A stretch of 64,000 nt of DNA, taken from the NCBI GenBank assembly GCA_035582835.1, contig JAYKAV010003153.1, positions 192,671-256,670 of the forward strand, given 5' to 3'. This stretch comes from Phoebastria nigripes (Eukaryota > Chordata > Aves > Procellariiformes > Diomedeidae). A model generated the notes under the pieces. It was not told where the DNA came from. It was given only the letters and a program-made list of their open reading frames with translations, and did not search any database. The translations under genes were made by a program, and so were the position numbers. Positions 49,901 through 62,774 of this stretch are shown here, piece after piece (position 1 is the stretch's first letter; each line of letters opens with the position of its first letter).

Positions 49901-50755
49901 AACTTTCCAGGAAGTTGGATGTTTTCTTGTTTATTTTGGATATTCCCACCAATTGATTGTAATCTAATTATCAAAATATAAAGCCAGGCCTCTGAAACAG
50001 ACAGTAACTGCAGTTGGAAAGTTTGATTGTGATTCCTCCGTTGAAGGAGGAGAACTGAGTGGCATTTACATTTCTAGTACTGTATATAGCTGGCAGTGGA
50101 GTCACCGAGTCGGTGAAGTGTACGATGTTTTGTGACTGGGAACCATCCTTCAATAACTGTTCTCATGACTTTCCGTTTATCAATGCATAACTTAGTTGCA
50201 TGTTATAATGTAGAACAAATATCAACAGAGCAAGACTGATTTGCATAGCAAATTATGCAAGGGGACATCTTGTTACCTTTCCTGTTTCATATGCTAACAA
50301 AATAGTCCATTTCAGATTACTGGTAAGCAATTTTCAGCTCGGAAAGGTGACTACTATGAAATATAAATGCTGAGGAAAATATCCGGTTACAATACACCTC
50401 TTTACCACGTTGTGGCTGACTTTCTTTTGTGTCTAAAAGGCGATTAGCACGGGANGGGGAGGTTGGGGGAGGAGTGGATGTTGCTGAATGGAGTGGAACA
50501 GGTTACTCATTCTGTAGAATAGCCAGAAGGTAAACTCAAGTGCACTTGAAAAACCACGCTGGTAAAATACCCCATGTGTGGTTCAGGCTTTTAAATACAA
50601 TGTTTACTATTGACTTTTATGTTGGGTTAGAGAATGAATCAGCTCCCGAGAATGCACTGGAAAAATACGCTGTGGAGGATGTCAAAAAGTGGCAGTGTAG
50701 GCTGCGGTGCTTTGCACCCTGCACAGTCACTTAAATGCGGGTGTGTGTGGTGTGT
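46951..50755. other. non-coding DNA, no gene seen
   Basis: No gene is recognised. T16 lies at 48152-48167 and a T-rich run at 48483-48508. The 47340-47560 part is a mixed-composition segment with CTAATTGAG and AAGCTGATTACTACC words that looks like conserved non-coding DNA rather than repeat. A G-rich patch at 50451-50472 falls just short of a full quadruplex motif because of an n. Confidence 0.65.
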
Positions 50756-50920
50756 CTATGTCCTATATACATATAGAATAGACATATATATGTATATGTT
50801 CTATATAGACATACACATATAAATATTCTGTATATAGAATATACATATATTCATATATATGCATATATGTATATATGCACATACATATATACACACACAT
50901 ATATATGTGTATGCATAACA
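50756..50920. repeat. alternating TATA/CATA tract, cruciform-prone
   Basis: About 165 bases are almost entirely alternating purine-pyrimidine TA, CA and TG steps, with several overlapping inverted repeats (for example ATATAGAA with TTCTATAT around a palindromic loop). Such tracts can extrude cruciforms or take left-handed forms and are typically length-variable. The short Tyr/Ile/His-rich frames read through it on both strands are artefacts. Confidence 0.85.
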
Positions 50921-53127
50921 AGAACAAGTACAGAGATTCTCAAACTGGGGATGCAGGAAGTATCCTGGAAGGCAGGAGGTGGCCCAGGAGGATTGAAACC
51001 AGGGTTTTCCCTTCCTATCCATCCACAAATACTCTCTCATCACCAGTACTCGTATGAAGAGAGCGATGTTTAATTTGATCTAGTGGGAGGAGGCGACAGG
51101 AGTCAGTGAAGGAGTACAAGAAGCTTGTAGGCAATTGGGTGTTGTAATCCCCTGCTGATTTGGGAAGGTGCAGGATTCGGGAAGTCAGGCTGGAACGGGC
51201 CAGCCTAACTCTGAGAGAATTTGGTACTTAAAGTGCTTTGCCTTTTTTTTTTTTTTTTNTTNTTTTTTCTTCAGTAGGGGAGGAAAAGGGAGCGAAGGAG
51301 TTGATGGTATGATTTATTACTACACCTGGCAGGACTGAAGTTTGGGGCAGGTTGGGAATGAGATTCTGTTAAGATATATATTTATATTGCAGGGGGAGAA
51401 GAAGCAGGAGAAGTGGTACAAAACAAAAAAAANTAAAAAAAACTAAGATAGAGGAAAGATAATTTACAGTGCTTGAGAAATGTGGAACAAGTCTGAAACC
51501 ACAGACTATGCATAGAGAAGTTGCTGGCTAAAGTATTAGCTTCGATGTGATTAAAAGAAAAAAGCTTGTTCAGGTATTTATGAAAAGATGAAAATAAGGT
51601 AAAAGAAGTTGCAGTGGCAAGGGCAGGGTGATGTAACCTTTGCAGCCTTGAGGGATCAAAAGCAGGATGTAAACAGAAACTAAACCCACCTTATCTTGGT
51701 ACAGAAAGTACGATTTGCGTCTCCCCTGGCCTTGGATAAAAAGACAAGCTGTAGGATGCCTAACAGAAGTTGTTCTAGCCCCTGGGAGTGGAAACAAACC
51801 TATGTCATCATATGAAATGAATAATTTTCATTATGAATGCATATCTTGTGGATCCATGGAGTTGCAGGTCAACTGCCGAAGAGGTGTTGGGTGGCAAGTC
51901 CAGAGCAAAAGAGGAGGAAGCTGAGTAAGATTCTGATCTGCCAGAGTTGGCTATTGCTGGCTGAGACTATTTTAACTGAATCCTGGCATATTAGTATTAA
52001 AATACTGACTGCATCAATCAGTGTTGTCTACTAGAATAGCAGAAAACACTTTGGAAATAAGCTGATTGCTGCAGTTCCCTGGAAATTATTATCTGCAGTC
52101 ATGACTACCTAATGCACAAAANCGTAATGTTCTGCGCCAGGGTAGTACAATAGAAGCATTGTGATAATGTGATAATTTCTCTTCCTGGAAAAGCATAATT
52201 CAGATCACCGAAATCAGTGGGCCTGAAGGGCACGGTTAAAATAAATCATGTGTTGCTCCCCTGAATAGTGCTAGCTGGACCTTAAATATGTTCCTAGGGA
52301 ATGTAGTTGGAACCTTAGTACCATTGTATTTGGGACACTGAGATTTTCAGCGGCCAAAACTCCTATATGTTATAGCTGAACAACATACTGCAAACTACTT
52401 AAACTATGCGTGAAGATACCGCATTTTGATAATCACAGCTCTATGTCTGGAATTGAATTATTTGTATAATGTCTTGCACAACCTATTGGCATGTTGAATG
52501 AATAAGAATGTCTCTGGAGACCTACAAATGGGAATACCTATTTGGAGAATTAGGAGACAAAACCAAAGGACTAAGCCTTCTGTAGAGCTTTCTCTGCTGC
52601 GCTGAGAAAATCAAAGTCCATGTGCATGATCATGTTTGACATGCCAGGCTTTGGTTTCACCAGGAGACTCACTATGGTATTTGGTTATGTTTTTAAAACC
52701 CGCAAGTGTAAATTAGAACAAGCTAATTTTATAATTATTCCCAACAGACACACAAGTAATTTAGTCTCAAACATGTTTATTTTATAAAGACACCATCATT
52801 CAAAAAAGAAGTGCTGAGAAACCACAAGTGGTTTCAGCAATAGAGGCTTAGAGCTTTTACAAACATGCACGTGTTTAAAATGTGGTAGCATTTGTTTAAA
52901 AGCCATCGAATCTTCTGTCTCTTTCTTTGTGGCTTTATGACTGTCCTTAAGATTAACACCAAGGAACTGGAGGGTGGGAGAGTTGTTTTGTTGTTGTTGG
53001 TGTTAGTCATTAATTTAGTTTAAATTCCAGGAAAAAACAGTTGTTCAGACTTGAGGAATGAAGAACAAAAAAATCATGCTTGTTTAAGATGCTGCTGGAG
53101 GAGACACTGATCCTGAGACTGAATAGA

Positions 53128-53159
<32 letters not shown>

Positions 53160-56100
53160 AATCCTGAGGCTTGATGGATTGTTCATTCTGAAGAGACAGG
53201 AATACCACTTTAACATGTTTTTTTTCCTGTCTCAATAGCTTGAGGAGGCAACTGCTGACAGGATACAAATACGCCGTGTGGAAAGGGCACCATATACAAA
53301 TATGTTAAAATCAAGATTGTAATATTAGCTTGTGTATAAGTCCATAAAAAGATAGTTAGAAATGGTGAGGTTCTCACCAGTTAATGAGGAAGTTCACATA
53401 TGTCATGACTCTTACCAGTTCTCTGATAGTTATTTTGGCATGACCTGAGAGGAAATAAATATTTGACAATGACAGAAGTTAAGTGCCCCGCAGCTTTTGG
53501 GTCTTATACAATGCATGAAAAATAGTGCTAGTAATAACAGTACAATTTACAGGTGGCAAACAGCTTTCAAAACCATTGCGCTTTCTGAGAGCGGTAAGCT
53601 AGTTAGTCTTAGCTTCTTTTACTAGGAAAGATTAAACAAACAACTTCAGCGTGGCTGTAATGTGCTGTCAAAAGTGAGTTTTAGCCTACTTCNCTTCTTA
53701 AAGGTGGTGTTTAAATAAATCTGTATTTGTCTTTTTGTAAGCAGTACTCTGTTTTCTGTTTTTGAGACAAGTAGCAACTTTGAGGAGGGGGAAAAGGGAG
53801 ACTCATGGTAGTTTTTGTGTGGTTGTATATACAGGTTGTTCTGTTTATAATGTCTGTATTTACATTTATTTTATAAGTGCAGATATAAAGCTTTTTGTAA
53901 ACTTTTTGTAAGATTTTTAAATACAGCTAGGTAGCAACCAGACTTTTTACATTTCCTGTGTAAGTTTTTAGGATCAAATAACTGATCCTTAATCAGGCAA
54001 TGTATCATGTTTTAGGTTCAAGTGTCTTGCTTCTGGAATAAGTTATTTAGCTGCATCTGAAGCCTAATGCTGCTGGAGTTAATATATAACTCTCTATTTC
54101 TAGATTTTTTCAAAAGGTCTGCAAAAATCAAGCACCAATTTTTCAATAAAGGTAATAGGATTTGAGACTGTAACTTCATACATGCTTTTAAAATTTCAAG
54201 CCCTGCTCAAAGTAGGATAGTATGGTTGGGAAGTCAACATGACGTGAATTACAAAAAATTGTAGTAAGTGGTTCTTTTAGATACCAGACCTTTCTGGCAA
54301 TTTCCATGAAATTTCTNGTATAAAGTAGACCTGAGTATTTTGTGAATGAATCAATTGCTTTCTAAGTTAGAATATATATTTTAGTCTTTCAGTCTGGAGA
54401 ACTCACATGGATTTAAGGAGTTTTTAGGCTTTATGGAGTATCTTAAAATATATCTAGAATTCAGTGAAAAGTTCTAAATAACTTTTTTAACATCATATTG
54501 TCATTGGTTTTGTAAAATATACCAGGTTCATAGCTTTAGTGAAAAATTAGATTTTTAACTTGAGTGAAGAAATATAGTCCTGATGAGAACAGATTTTAGT
54601 GGCTTGAGGAAAGGAATTATTATGAGTATTCAGGTCAGACTTCTGCATGAACTTACTTTGTGCTGATCTCCTGCAATGTTTTAATACTGGTCTTCAAGTT
54701 TCCAGCACAGTCTAAAACTGTAATTCCAAGCCTTTCTCTGTGGTCAAATGTACAAGTCATTGCTCTCGTTGCTCCCTGCTCTAATAGGTATGCCTTCATA
54801 TTTACATTTCCCATCAGAAAATGTGTGTTTTAAATTGTGGAGTGCAGGTTCCAAGATTGCCTCCAAAGTTGGAGAACTTTGTGCAGCAAGGGGTTCTGTG
54901 TGGTCCGTCCTCATCCACATCTTACCAAGGTCAGCAGAAAGGCACCCATTGATGGCAGTGGGTGGTTGAGCACCATTGGTAGCGTTCTCCTCTAATATGT
55001 TACTGTGTGTGTTTTCAGTTAGTTTACATGGTTGTATGCTAGAAACATATTCTTGCAGTTTCAGTTATTAAAAAGTTCTGCCTTTCAGTTTTTGCAGCAA
55101 TATGTATGACGCGTAGCTCTTCTGTGAAGTTTTTAATGTAGATGCACTGTTTCACCACTTTCATCTAACAAAGAATTTTCTTGATAATCAGACATCAAAA
55201 TCCTCAAATTTCTTCATCTTCAAACTGGTATTTTATTTTAAATAGTTACCAAAGTTGAGTACTTATATACTTGCTTCCTGTAAGTTTTAATGCTGAAATA
55301 TTTTATTTATGTATTTAATTTTCTGTACATTATCTGCAGCATGTGTTTTCCTATTTCATTTTGATTTCCTTTTTTATGCCTCTAAGAAAGCTTGCAGTTT
55401 TTGAGGTTAGACATTGGGCTTCCCTTTTGGGGGTATCGGCTTGGATAAATGGGAATGAATGTTCAATATAGTCTCTGTAGCCCTTTGTTATGAAAAGCAG
55501 ATGTAATAGGTCATTCCTACTTTTTTTACTTTAATGGCTTTCCAGCTGCATTTAGCTAGTTATATTTGTTATAAATGTCATCATTCACAAGAAGAAAAAA
55601 CTAAATGCAATGAATATTGCAAAGCCGCAACAACAGAAAGTGTCACTTATTTTGTCAAAGCTGAAAGAAACTGGTTTTAGTCTCAAGGTTTCTGCAGTGA
55701 TGCAAATTTTCTCAAAATAAAGTATACATATCTAAAACACNGACAAACACATGAAACCTATGAATACTGTTATTCCACGTGTATCTCTAGTGTTTATAGA
55801 CATATGAAGAATTGCACTAAACGCTAGTGCTACAAAGGAANAGGAAGGACCTTAGCAAATGTGGTACCAGGTGGAGAGAGCCTCAGGGTGGTAAGTAGAC
55901 ATTTCTCACTTCCTTTCTGTTTCATATAGCTGTGAAGCATGGGAATTCCGCTTCCCTTTTTGCATGTCCATCCTTCTGTGCTTTTAAAAGGTTTTCACAA
56001 ATGTAAATGTTGTCAGTGAGGCTTTGTGTATAAAGACCNCCTAGAGAACATCTTTTATGAGGGTCACAATATTGACTGGGAGATAGTAAATTTGTTGATG

Positions 56101-56165
56101 GCTGAAAGCAAAATAAATGAGTAAATAAAATCACCAGGTGAGAATGAGAATTTCTAGCTCTGGGA
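50921..56165. other. non-coding DNA, no gene seen
   Basis: No gene or RNA is recognised. A T-rich run with two n lies at 51241-51270, an A-rich run at 51421-51444, and a T24 run at 53136-53159. The 53700-54600 part is notably AT-rich and resembles long UTR or intron sequence. No open frame exceeds chance length. Confidence 0.7.
53136..53159. repeat. T24 homopolymer
   Basis: This is an uninterrupted run of 24 T. On the minus strand it adds a poly-Lys run to an otherwise meaningless frame. Confidence 0.9.
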
Positions 56166-56199
56166 ATATATATTTTTTATATATATAAAAAATATATAT
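56166..56199. repeat. perfect 34-bp AT palindrome followed by (CA)7
   Basis: The arms are 17 bases each with no spacer and every position pairs. Six T (56173-56178) mirror six A (56187-56192), flanked by TA steps. A CA repeat follows directly to 56215. Such spacer-less AT palindromes can extrude cruciforms and are prone to slippage, so the exact length in the living genome may differ. Confidence 0.95.
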
Positions 56200-56215
56200 A
56201 TACACACACACACAC

Positions 56216-56925
56216 TGTGGGAATTTTTGACAGAATAAAAAAACCCCTAAACAATAAGAGGTGGCATATATGGAGATTTGGGAGGTGGTTTCCATAACAC
56301 CATGAATTATGAAATTACATTGGATTTTAAATGCTTACGTGCTGCAATTAAATTTTCAAAAAAACCCTCTGAAATCCATAAAGTTTATTTTAAAGGCTTT
56401 TTTTTTTTTTTTTCCAATTGCATTTAACAGTATTTATAGGTATCACATTAATATAAAGTTCAGCAGGGCAAAATAAATTCTCTCAGTAAAGCCTCTCCAT
56501 CTGAATGTATACTCAAAGAACTTTCTACTCAGTTTTCCTCCATTAACCTATGTGTAGTTAAAAGCTACAATTAAAATGTCATCTGAGATAGGTGAGCAAT
56601 GAATTTGTTTGAGACTTTCAGATCTGAGTCCAAAAGATTTTAAAAAAAAAAAAAAAAAGGATCCTACAGTACTTCAAACATGATGCATGCTCCTGTTTGG
56701 CTGCCAAAATTACCCTTGAAGACCTTATTTAAAATGATAGAGATTTACAGCTGTTCTGTGCGTAGTCGATGAAGGGAAATGAAAATGTAATTGCAAGCGC
56801 TCATCAAAAGCTCCAGCTTTCAGTTAGCTTCAGTTACAAAGCACAGTTTATTATGAAGTGACATGGTAAAGTTGGCAGGATTTTGTCAAGTCTAAGCTGG
56901 AGCTGAATGAGCTACAGGTAATAGA
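56216..56925. other. non-coding DNA with T16 and A17 runs
   Basis: A T16 run (56398-56413) and an A17 run (56642-56658) lie in otherwise unique AT-rich DNA. Nothing coding is visible. Confidence 0.7.
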
Positions 56926-56981
56926 TTAAAGGCCTGATCCATACCCCACTGAAGCAAATTGGAAGTTTCCCGTCAGATCTA
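56926..56981. mobile_element. possible relic of an amniote palindromic MITE
   Basis: TTAAAGGCCTGATCCATA, then CCCACTGAAGCAAATTGGAA, resembles the first half of an old amniote repeat that I recall as a GGCCTGATCC...CCATTGAAGTCAATGG palindrome. The second half (TTTCCCGTCAGATCTAAGAC) is badly decayed and only loosely complementary. The call rests on memory of that consensus and a 25-30 base stretch, so it is tentative. Confidence 0.3.
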
Positions 56982-59900
56982 AGACTTTAAAATTTGCCAC
57001 AAGATTTTGATTGTGTGCCATAAGAATTTTTTTTTTAAATTTTCAGTAATTATTAGAAACATTACTTTATTCATTTACATATGTTTAAATAAGAATAAAT
57101 TAATATTGCAGCTGAAAATCCTACTGTAACATATTGTGGAAGTCAATGTGGTGATCCCAGATATTGGTGAGTGAGCCCTGGGTATTGTGAAGAGTCGAAC
57201 AGTGCCTGTTACCCTGTGAGGCCGTGATCACCAGTATTTGTCGCTACATCTGCGCGCTGCTGCATGGCCAAGCCATGTGGATTTGAACCAGGTCAGATGT
57301 GAGAACTTGCTCGTGCTTTTGTCAGCCTGGCAGGAGCACACAATGAGGTATTTATAGCTGCCTCGTACCAGCTGCAGGAAGAATGATGATACCTGATCTG
57401 GCATAAAATCTACCAAGATAAAATTACTTTCAAAAAAACTTTTAAAATTTGTTTGTATCAGCAGAATTGCTTGGTACCAGTTCAGCTTTTTTTTTGTCAG
57501 GAGCTTTCACTGCTTTTTTAGGCACTGAGCACCCAGAAACTGCCGTTACCATCTCAGTGAACCACAGCTTACAATTATTATTACTACATACTAAATATTA
57601 ATATATTAATAATTTAATATTATTAAATATTTGAGCTGTATTGGAGTAAATTGGGGTGTTATCTGAAAGCTAGTAGTTGTCAGGGTATAATTTGAGGAGA
57701 TTTTTTTTTTTTCTTCTTCCTGCAAAGAGGATTTTCCATGACAGGCTGCTTTCTCCTCTCCCTTCCCCCAACCTCTCCTCCCACACAAAACTTGTGCTCT
57801 TCCTTGCCATGATGTAACCATTTGTCATAAAAAGGAGTCATACTATAAGATAGAATGATACTATTTTTTAAATGGGAATTTATCAGGCATGATCCTTTTC
57901 TGTTTTAGCAGCGTAACTGGTGCCATGGTGAGCCTGACTCAGGAACATGTAGCTGAGCGCGGTGAATGACAGAAGTGTGGTATAATTTGTTATTGGACAG
58001 GGGGTACTGACCTTATTGGAGTAAATGTGTGTGGAATTGCACCCTCAGAGCAGATGATGGTGAGGTAATCTCATCAACAAAGGGTTAAAAGTTGCATCCT
58101 TTATTTTAGTTTCATTTTAGATATTTGTTAATATTTTCAAATTTCGGTCAACTTGTGGGTGTTCAGTAGACATGGGGTTGGTAAAAGTTTGTTGAAGAGG
58201 AATGCAGGATGATGAAAATAAGCAGCTCAATTCGAAGAAAAGAGGTGATCACCTGGGAAATGTGTTGGAAAAGGTAATTTATGGAGGGGGGCAAAAAGAG
58301 AAAATTATGAGAGGAGAAAATAATTGCCATGTTTCAATCGCAAGTGCATATGCACACATGCTGTTCTTCCATGTATAATCACATTACAGTCCAGGATAGG
58401 CGAATAGAAAAGCCTANGCAGATTTTAGTAAGTGATCCCTGCAACATGAGATGTGGGAGGTGAAAAGCTCTGGTGAATGACAGTCGGTTTTATCTGGGTT
58501 AGAGAAGAAACAACACTTTCACTTCTCANTTTTATAACACACTATCCACTATGTTTATATCAATAAATACACTGAAAATAAGCTCTCAAGAATTGACGTT
58601 TACGTGCAGCTGCAGCAGCATCAAGAGTTTTGGAGTATTGTCTTGTTTCGCCTCTGAAGTTGCAGCTCTGACTCAGGTAACAGTCGTCATTTATATGTAC
58701 AAATTTGGCAGCACCAAATAATCACTGGTAACAACTTTCATCAAAGAAAAGGACAAGCGTGTGGATTTAAAACAATGTATAGAGCAAATCTGTCTACTTT
58801 GGACCGTTTCCTTCATACGCTAGTTACCCGTGAAGGGTTTTGCACAACTGCTTTTTACAGTTTTACTGACTGTTGTCCATGACCAGGAGTCAGATTACTG
58901 GAGAGGTTTTTGAAAGCTCTATTGACAGCATGGCCACAAGTAGGCAACATCAGCGTTCAGGCAGGAGAATTTGATGGGTAAGATAAACCCTATACAAACT
59001 AACAAGCATATCCCTTGGCTATATGGAAGAAGATGACGGCTGTAAGGTCATGTTAAAGTCCCGAATCATTTAGGAAAGCTTATGTCTTCCAGCTGGGAAA
59101 CATCACACAGACAGTTCAGAATACACCAAAGTTTTGGTTTAACAGAAACACAGAAANTCAACTTAGGTAATTTTACCTGCTGTGTTCCCTTGCGCCAGTG
59201 CTTTGGAAAGGAGAGTAAGACCTGTCATTGGTCATTGTTGCCTCTTGTGAGCTATTAATTTATTATGCTCTTTTATGTCTGTATGTATTTGTGTAAATAG
59301 TGCTTACATTAAAGTTAAGTGTACGTATTTGTAAAAACAGATGGATTGGACTTTCAGGGAAAGTCAAACTTTTTGCCTCTGAGTAGGGCTGGTACCATTC
59401 ATACTCACGTAAAACATCTACGCCTCTCTGCTGTCTGTGAAAGGTTTGGTAAATTTAGAAGCAAGACTGATTGTCGGTGTCGATAAGAGCAAGTTGCAGA
59501 AACTCCGATTCCAGTTTTTCTCATTTTTATTAACAAAGGAACAGCCCATGTGTGCTGGATATCTTTAGTAACTTGGTAGAACTTCATATACCCGCCTCTG
59601 CACTCGCAAAGGGCTGTTGGGGTTGCTTAAGTGCTGTTCAGTCCCGGGGCTGTGTGTACACAGTCATGGAGTGGTCAGGAGAGAGCTGTGTAAGAACTCC
59701 TGAAGGATCTTTCAAGGTAATGTGTAAATTTAGCATTGTTGTTTTATTAAATAATCTTTCAGCTTTTCCAGCTTGATCCCGTTACAGCGGTGCTTTGTGT
59801 TGAGGTAAATAGGAACCTTGGAAACATGATGTGATGCTGCGTAATCGAGTTCTCCAAAAGTCGTGAATGAAACGGTGTCCTCGCTGTAGGAAACTGAGCT

Positions 59901-61516
59901 GGGATGCACGACCAGGCACTGCTTGAGCAGAAGGTGAACTCAGCTCTTTGAAAGGAGATAAGGCACAAGCTAGATAGCTTTAAAAGTCTCAGGTGAGCTT
60001 TTAGTTTGACTTGTCTTTAGATGAATCAAATACATTCTGTGACTGCTACAGTCTGACAAGGAGTATTGTACTTAAGTCTGACTTCACTGTGCCATAGGCA
60101 GTTGTTTACTATTTTTGAAGTCTTGGATTCAGTAAAAAATGGATTAAGAAGGAAAAAAATAGCGAGGAAATCTCACTGTGGATTCTGGTATTCAGTGGCT
60201 CCAGGCAAGCAAGGTGATGACATAAAATCAGGATGCATATTTAGGTTAGTGTTTTGGCAAGGTAAAGGGTAGGTTAACAAGGCAAAGATAGTAATTAGAT
60301 AAACTCCTGGTTTAATTTCTCTTTTAGTTTCTCATTAGGTTTTGCCTTTGGGTATAGTCTGCTGCGGCATGATTTTATGCTTTGTCATGTTGAAAGGGGG
60401 TATTGTAATTTGGATGCAGGCTTTGGTGTGAACAGCCTTCTGGCAGAGGGAAGGCTCTCTGGGAAGGATGGATCCTGAAAGGAGNGACTCCAGGAGAAAG
60501 CAGACCTGCAGAAAACCTGGCCTGTTAATACAACNTGACCTTTTGCATGGTGTCTGTCGATTCTTGACTGTACCCTTGAGCAACAGCTCTTCTTTGGAGC
60601 TTAGCTTATGCCTGCTAAATGTCATTTTGTCAATCTTTTGCCTGACAAGGAGGGATGATGGAGGTGTCGCAGCTTAGCAGTGTCCCAGTTATTTCTGGGG
60701 CAGTTCCTTAAGCTGAAGGGCAAAAGTTGCTGAGAAGGATGGTGAAGCTTTGGGAACGTGTGCCTGGAGCTGAAAGGAGGATTGAAGCACAAGCAAGGGT
60801 GCATTGGCACTGCTGGAAGGTGTCGTACGGGTAACCCGAGTCAAACTAAGAGTTGGGGTTCCCTTCTATGAAAGATAATACTGAGTTACCGGAGGTTTTT
60901 CACCCTTTCTTAGTTAAAACAAAAGCTCATGTCAGGCCTATTTGCAACATTGCTACTCAGCATGGTGAGGCCTCTTTACCCAGAGCTCTGCTCTCTTCTG
61001 AATGGGTTTATTTAAGCCAAAAATGGATTATCCCAGTGTTGCCAGCGAGCGTGACCCAGAGCGCAGTGTGAAGAGAAATCCAGTATGGGTACTATGGAGA
61101 TAACTGTTTTCCCACTNATACCTTCTGTGGCTTGCATGCTTGCCGGGTGCCTCTCCCAGCTCCCTCTTTGTCATTGTAGCTGTCTGAATGCTTGGAAATA
61201 TGTAAGTTTGGGTTTTTGTTTTTGTGTGTGGGTTTTTGTTTTTTTTTTCTTTTTTCTTTTCCTGTTTGCATTGTCCGTGAACAGACGGCCTGATGACTGG
61301 TGGTTGTTCCTGCTGCTGTTGGCTTTACTGTTCTTCTCGGGTGCCTCACGGAGAGCTTTCCCAGCCTAGAGCTAGCCTTATGCTCTGCCGGGAGGGTAGT
61401 GCTCTGAAGCTGAAGAAACCTGAGAAGGAGAGACAGCCTTCCTGCAAGTAACAGATGGTTACTGTTTTAAATACAGGCAAAAAAAAATTATGGATTTCTA
61501 CCTAACAGGCAGTGCT
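56982..61516. other. non-coding DNA, no gene seen
   Basis: No gene is recognised. A nearly pure A+T block lies at 57571-57632. Around 57640 and 58010 the phrase TATTGGAGTAAAT occurs twice in slightly different context, possibly from an old repeat. Frames around 59400-61370 on both strands are of chance length and several cross n positions or the T-rich run at 61235-61260. Confidence 0.7.
57571..57632. repeat. 62-bp near-pure A+T block
   Basis: Only about two of about 62 bases are not A or T, and AATATT/TTAAT words give loose dyad symmetry. Low complexity with possible easy unwinding; no origin or attachment function can be shown. Confidence 0.75.
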
Positions 61517-61546
61517 GGGAGAGAAGGGAGGGTTTTCTTGGGGGGG
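61517..61546 (+). other. G-quadruplex motif
   Basis: Four G runs (61517-61519, 61526-61528, 61530-61532, 61540-61546) are separated by loops of 6, 1 and 7 bases, which meets the standard quadruplex pattern. The surroundings (61500-61600) are purine-rich. No gene or promoter is recognised nearby. Confidence 0.7.
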
Positions 61547-62774
61547 TGTCTGAAGGGAAAAGAGGTGGAAAGAGGGAGGTGAGGGATGAAAAAGAGAAAA
61601 ATTGATTGGAGCTCTTTCATATCCTACTTAATCACAGTCATATGTCAGGCTGTTTGAGAGGAGGAGGGAGGGGATGGCTTGTTGAAATCTGTAGCGTGCT
61701 GGAATTCTGCGAGTGAGTTGTGCGGTGTGGTGAGTCCTGTGGCTTGCTGCTGCCCTGATGAATAGAGCCTTTCCAGAGCTGCCAAGCCCGAAGCAAATGT
61801 GGTCAGGGATTTATTACGAAATGTACCAAACCTTGGCATGGGGCTAATTGCGTATAACAAGGAGCGTGCTGGAAACTCAGACCTGAAAGGTGACAAATGC
61901 AGAAAGTATTCTATATCTGATGCTGGTGAAAGAGGTTTTGTGTAAGGGAATGTCTGTATGTCTGTGCTTTTTGCTAATGAGCTCCCAAACATAGCTGCAT
62001 GTTTTCTTGTTATTAGCTTGGTTAAGGTAGATGTATTTTTCTTGTTTTGGTTATTTATTTCACAGCCAACAAAGAAAGAGTATTTGCTATATGGCTGTAA
62101 TAGCTGAAGTTCTCGAAGCAAGTGTGTGGGTGCTGTCTTCAAAGTATCTGATACACACATCCAAAGAGATGGTAGAATAGAAAGTTATGAGGCTGGATAT
62201 TAACAAAATACTGAAGTTGGGAGTTTGAAACTTTGCTGTCTCTGGAACCTTTATATTCAAAAATGAACTGTTGGCCTTGGAGATAATATTCTGTTCAGCA
62301 TCCTCAGTGGTTGAGCAACAAATTTGTATAGGAAGGCTGGTGTTTCTTCAAGTTTTAAAGTTTACTGGATGTACTGTATCCACATCCCTGAATGCCTAAT
62401 GTTCATTATTGTATTACACAGCATAGACCTGTACCACAGTGACATTTAATCCAGTGGAAAGCTTCTTGCTTCCTTTTAGTGCTTCTTCCTGTTCTTTACA
62501 ATATTCATAGCTGCATTTTAAAATCTTGTGTTGGTCTTTGACGTCAGCCATAGTTAAGCTTTATGTCTGTGGCCATGCTGAGATGAAGTATACTGCTTAT
62601 GCCTTTGAAAACCATTGGACTGTCCAAATGGGTACTGTCAAAAATCGGAGGTACTTCAAGGAGGGGTGTGAAAAGAAAAACTGGAAAAAACCCCAACCAG
62701 CCAAAAATAAAACACGGGATGGGTATAGAACTTAATTGACTTGGATGTTAACTAACATACAAGCTAGGAAATAG
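61547..62774. other. non-coding DNA; one 171-codon minus-strand frame
   Basis: The minus-strand frame 62160-61645 is 171 codons, one of the two longest here. Its translation is Ser/Thr/Leu-rich with no motif, transmembrane pattern or signal peptide that I can see. No promoter or poly(A) signal is obvious. It is only slightly longer than chance allows, so I do not call a gene. Confidence 0.6.

Noticed and set aside
51078..51096. TGATCTAGTGGGAGG matching a CR1 3' phrase
   Set aside because: Only about 15 bases match and the flanks do not continue the CR1 sequence.
57640..58040. TATTGGAGTAAAT phrases resembling an old amniote palindromic repeat
   Set aside because: The matches are too short and interrupted to separate from chance.
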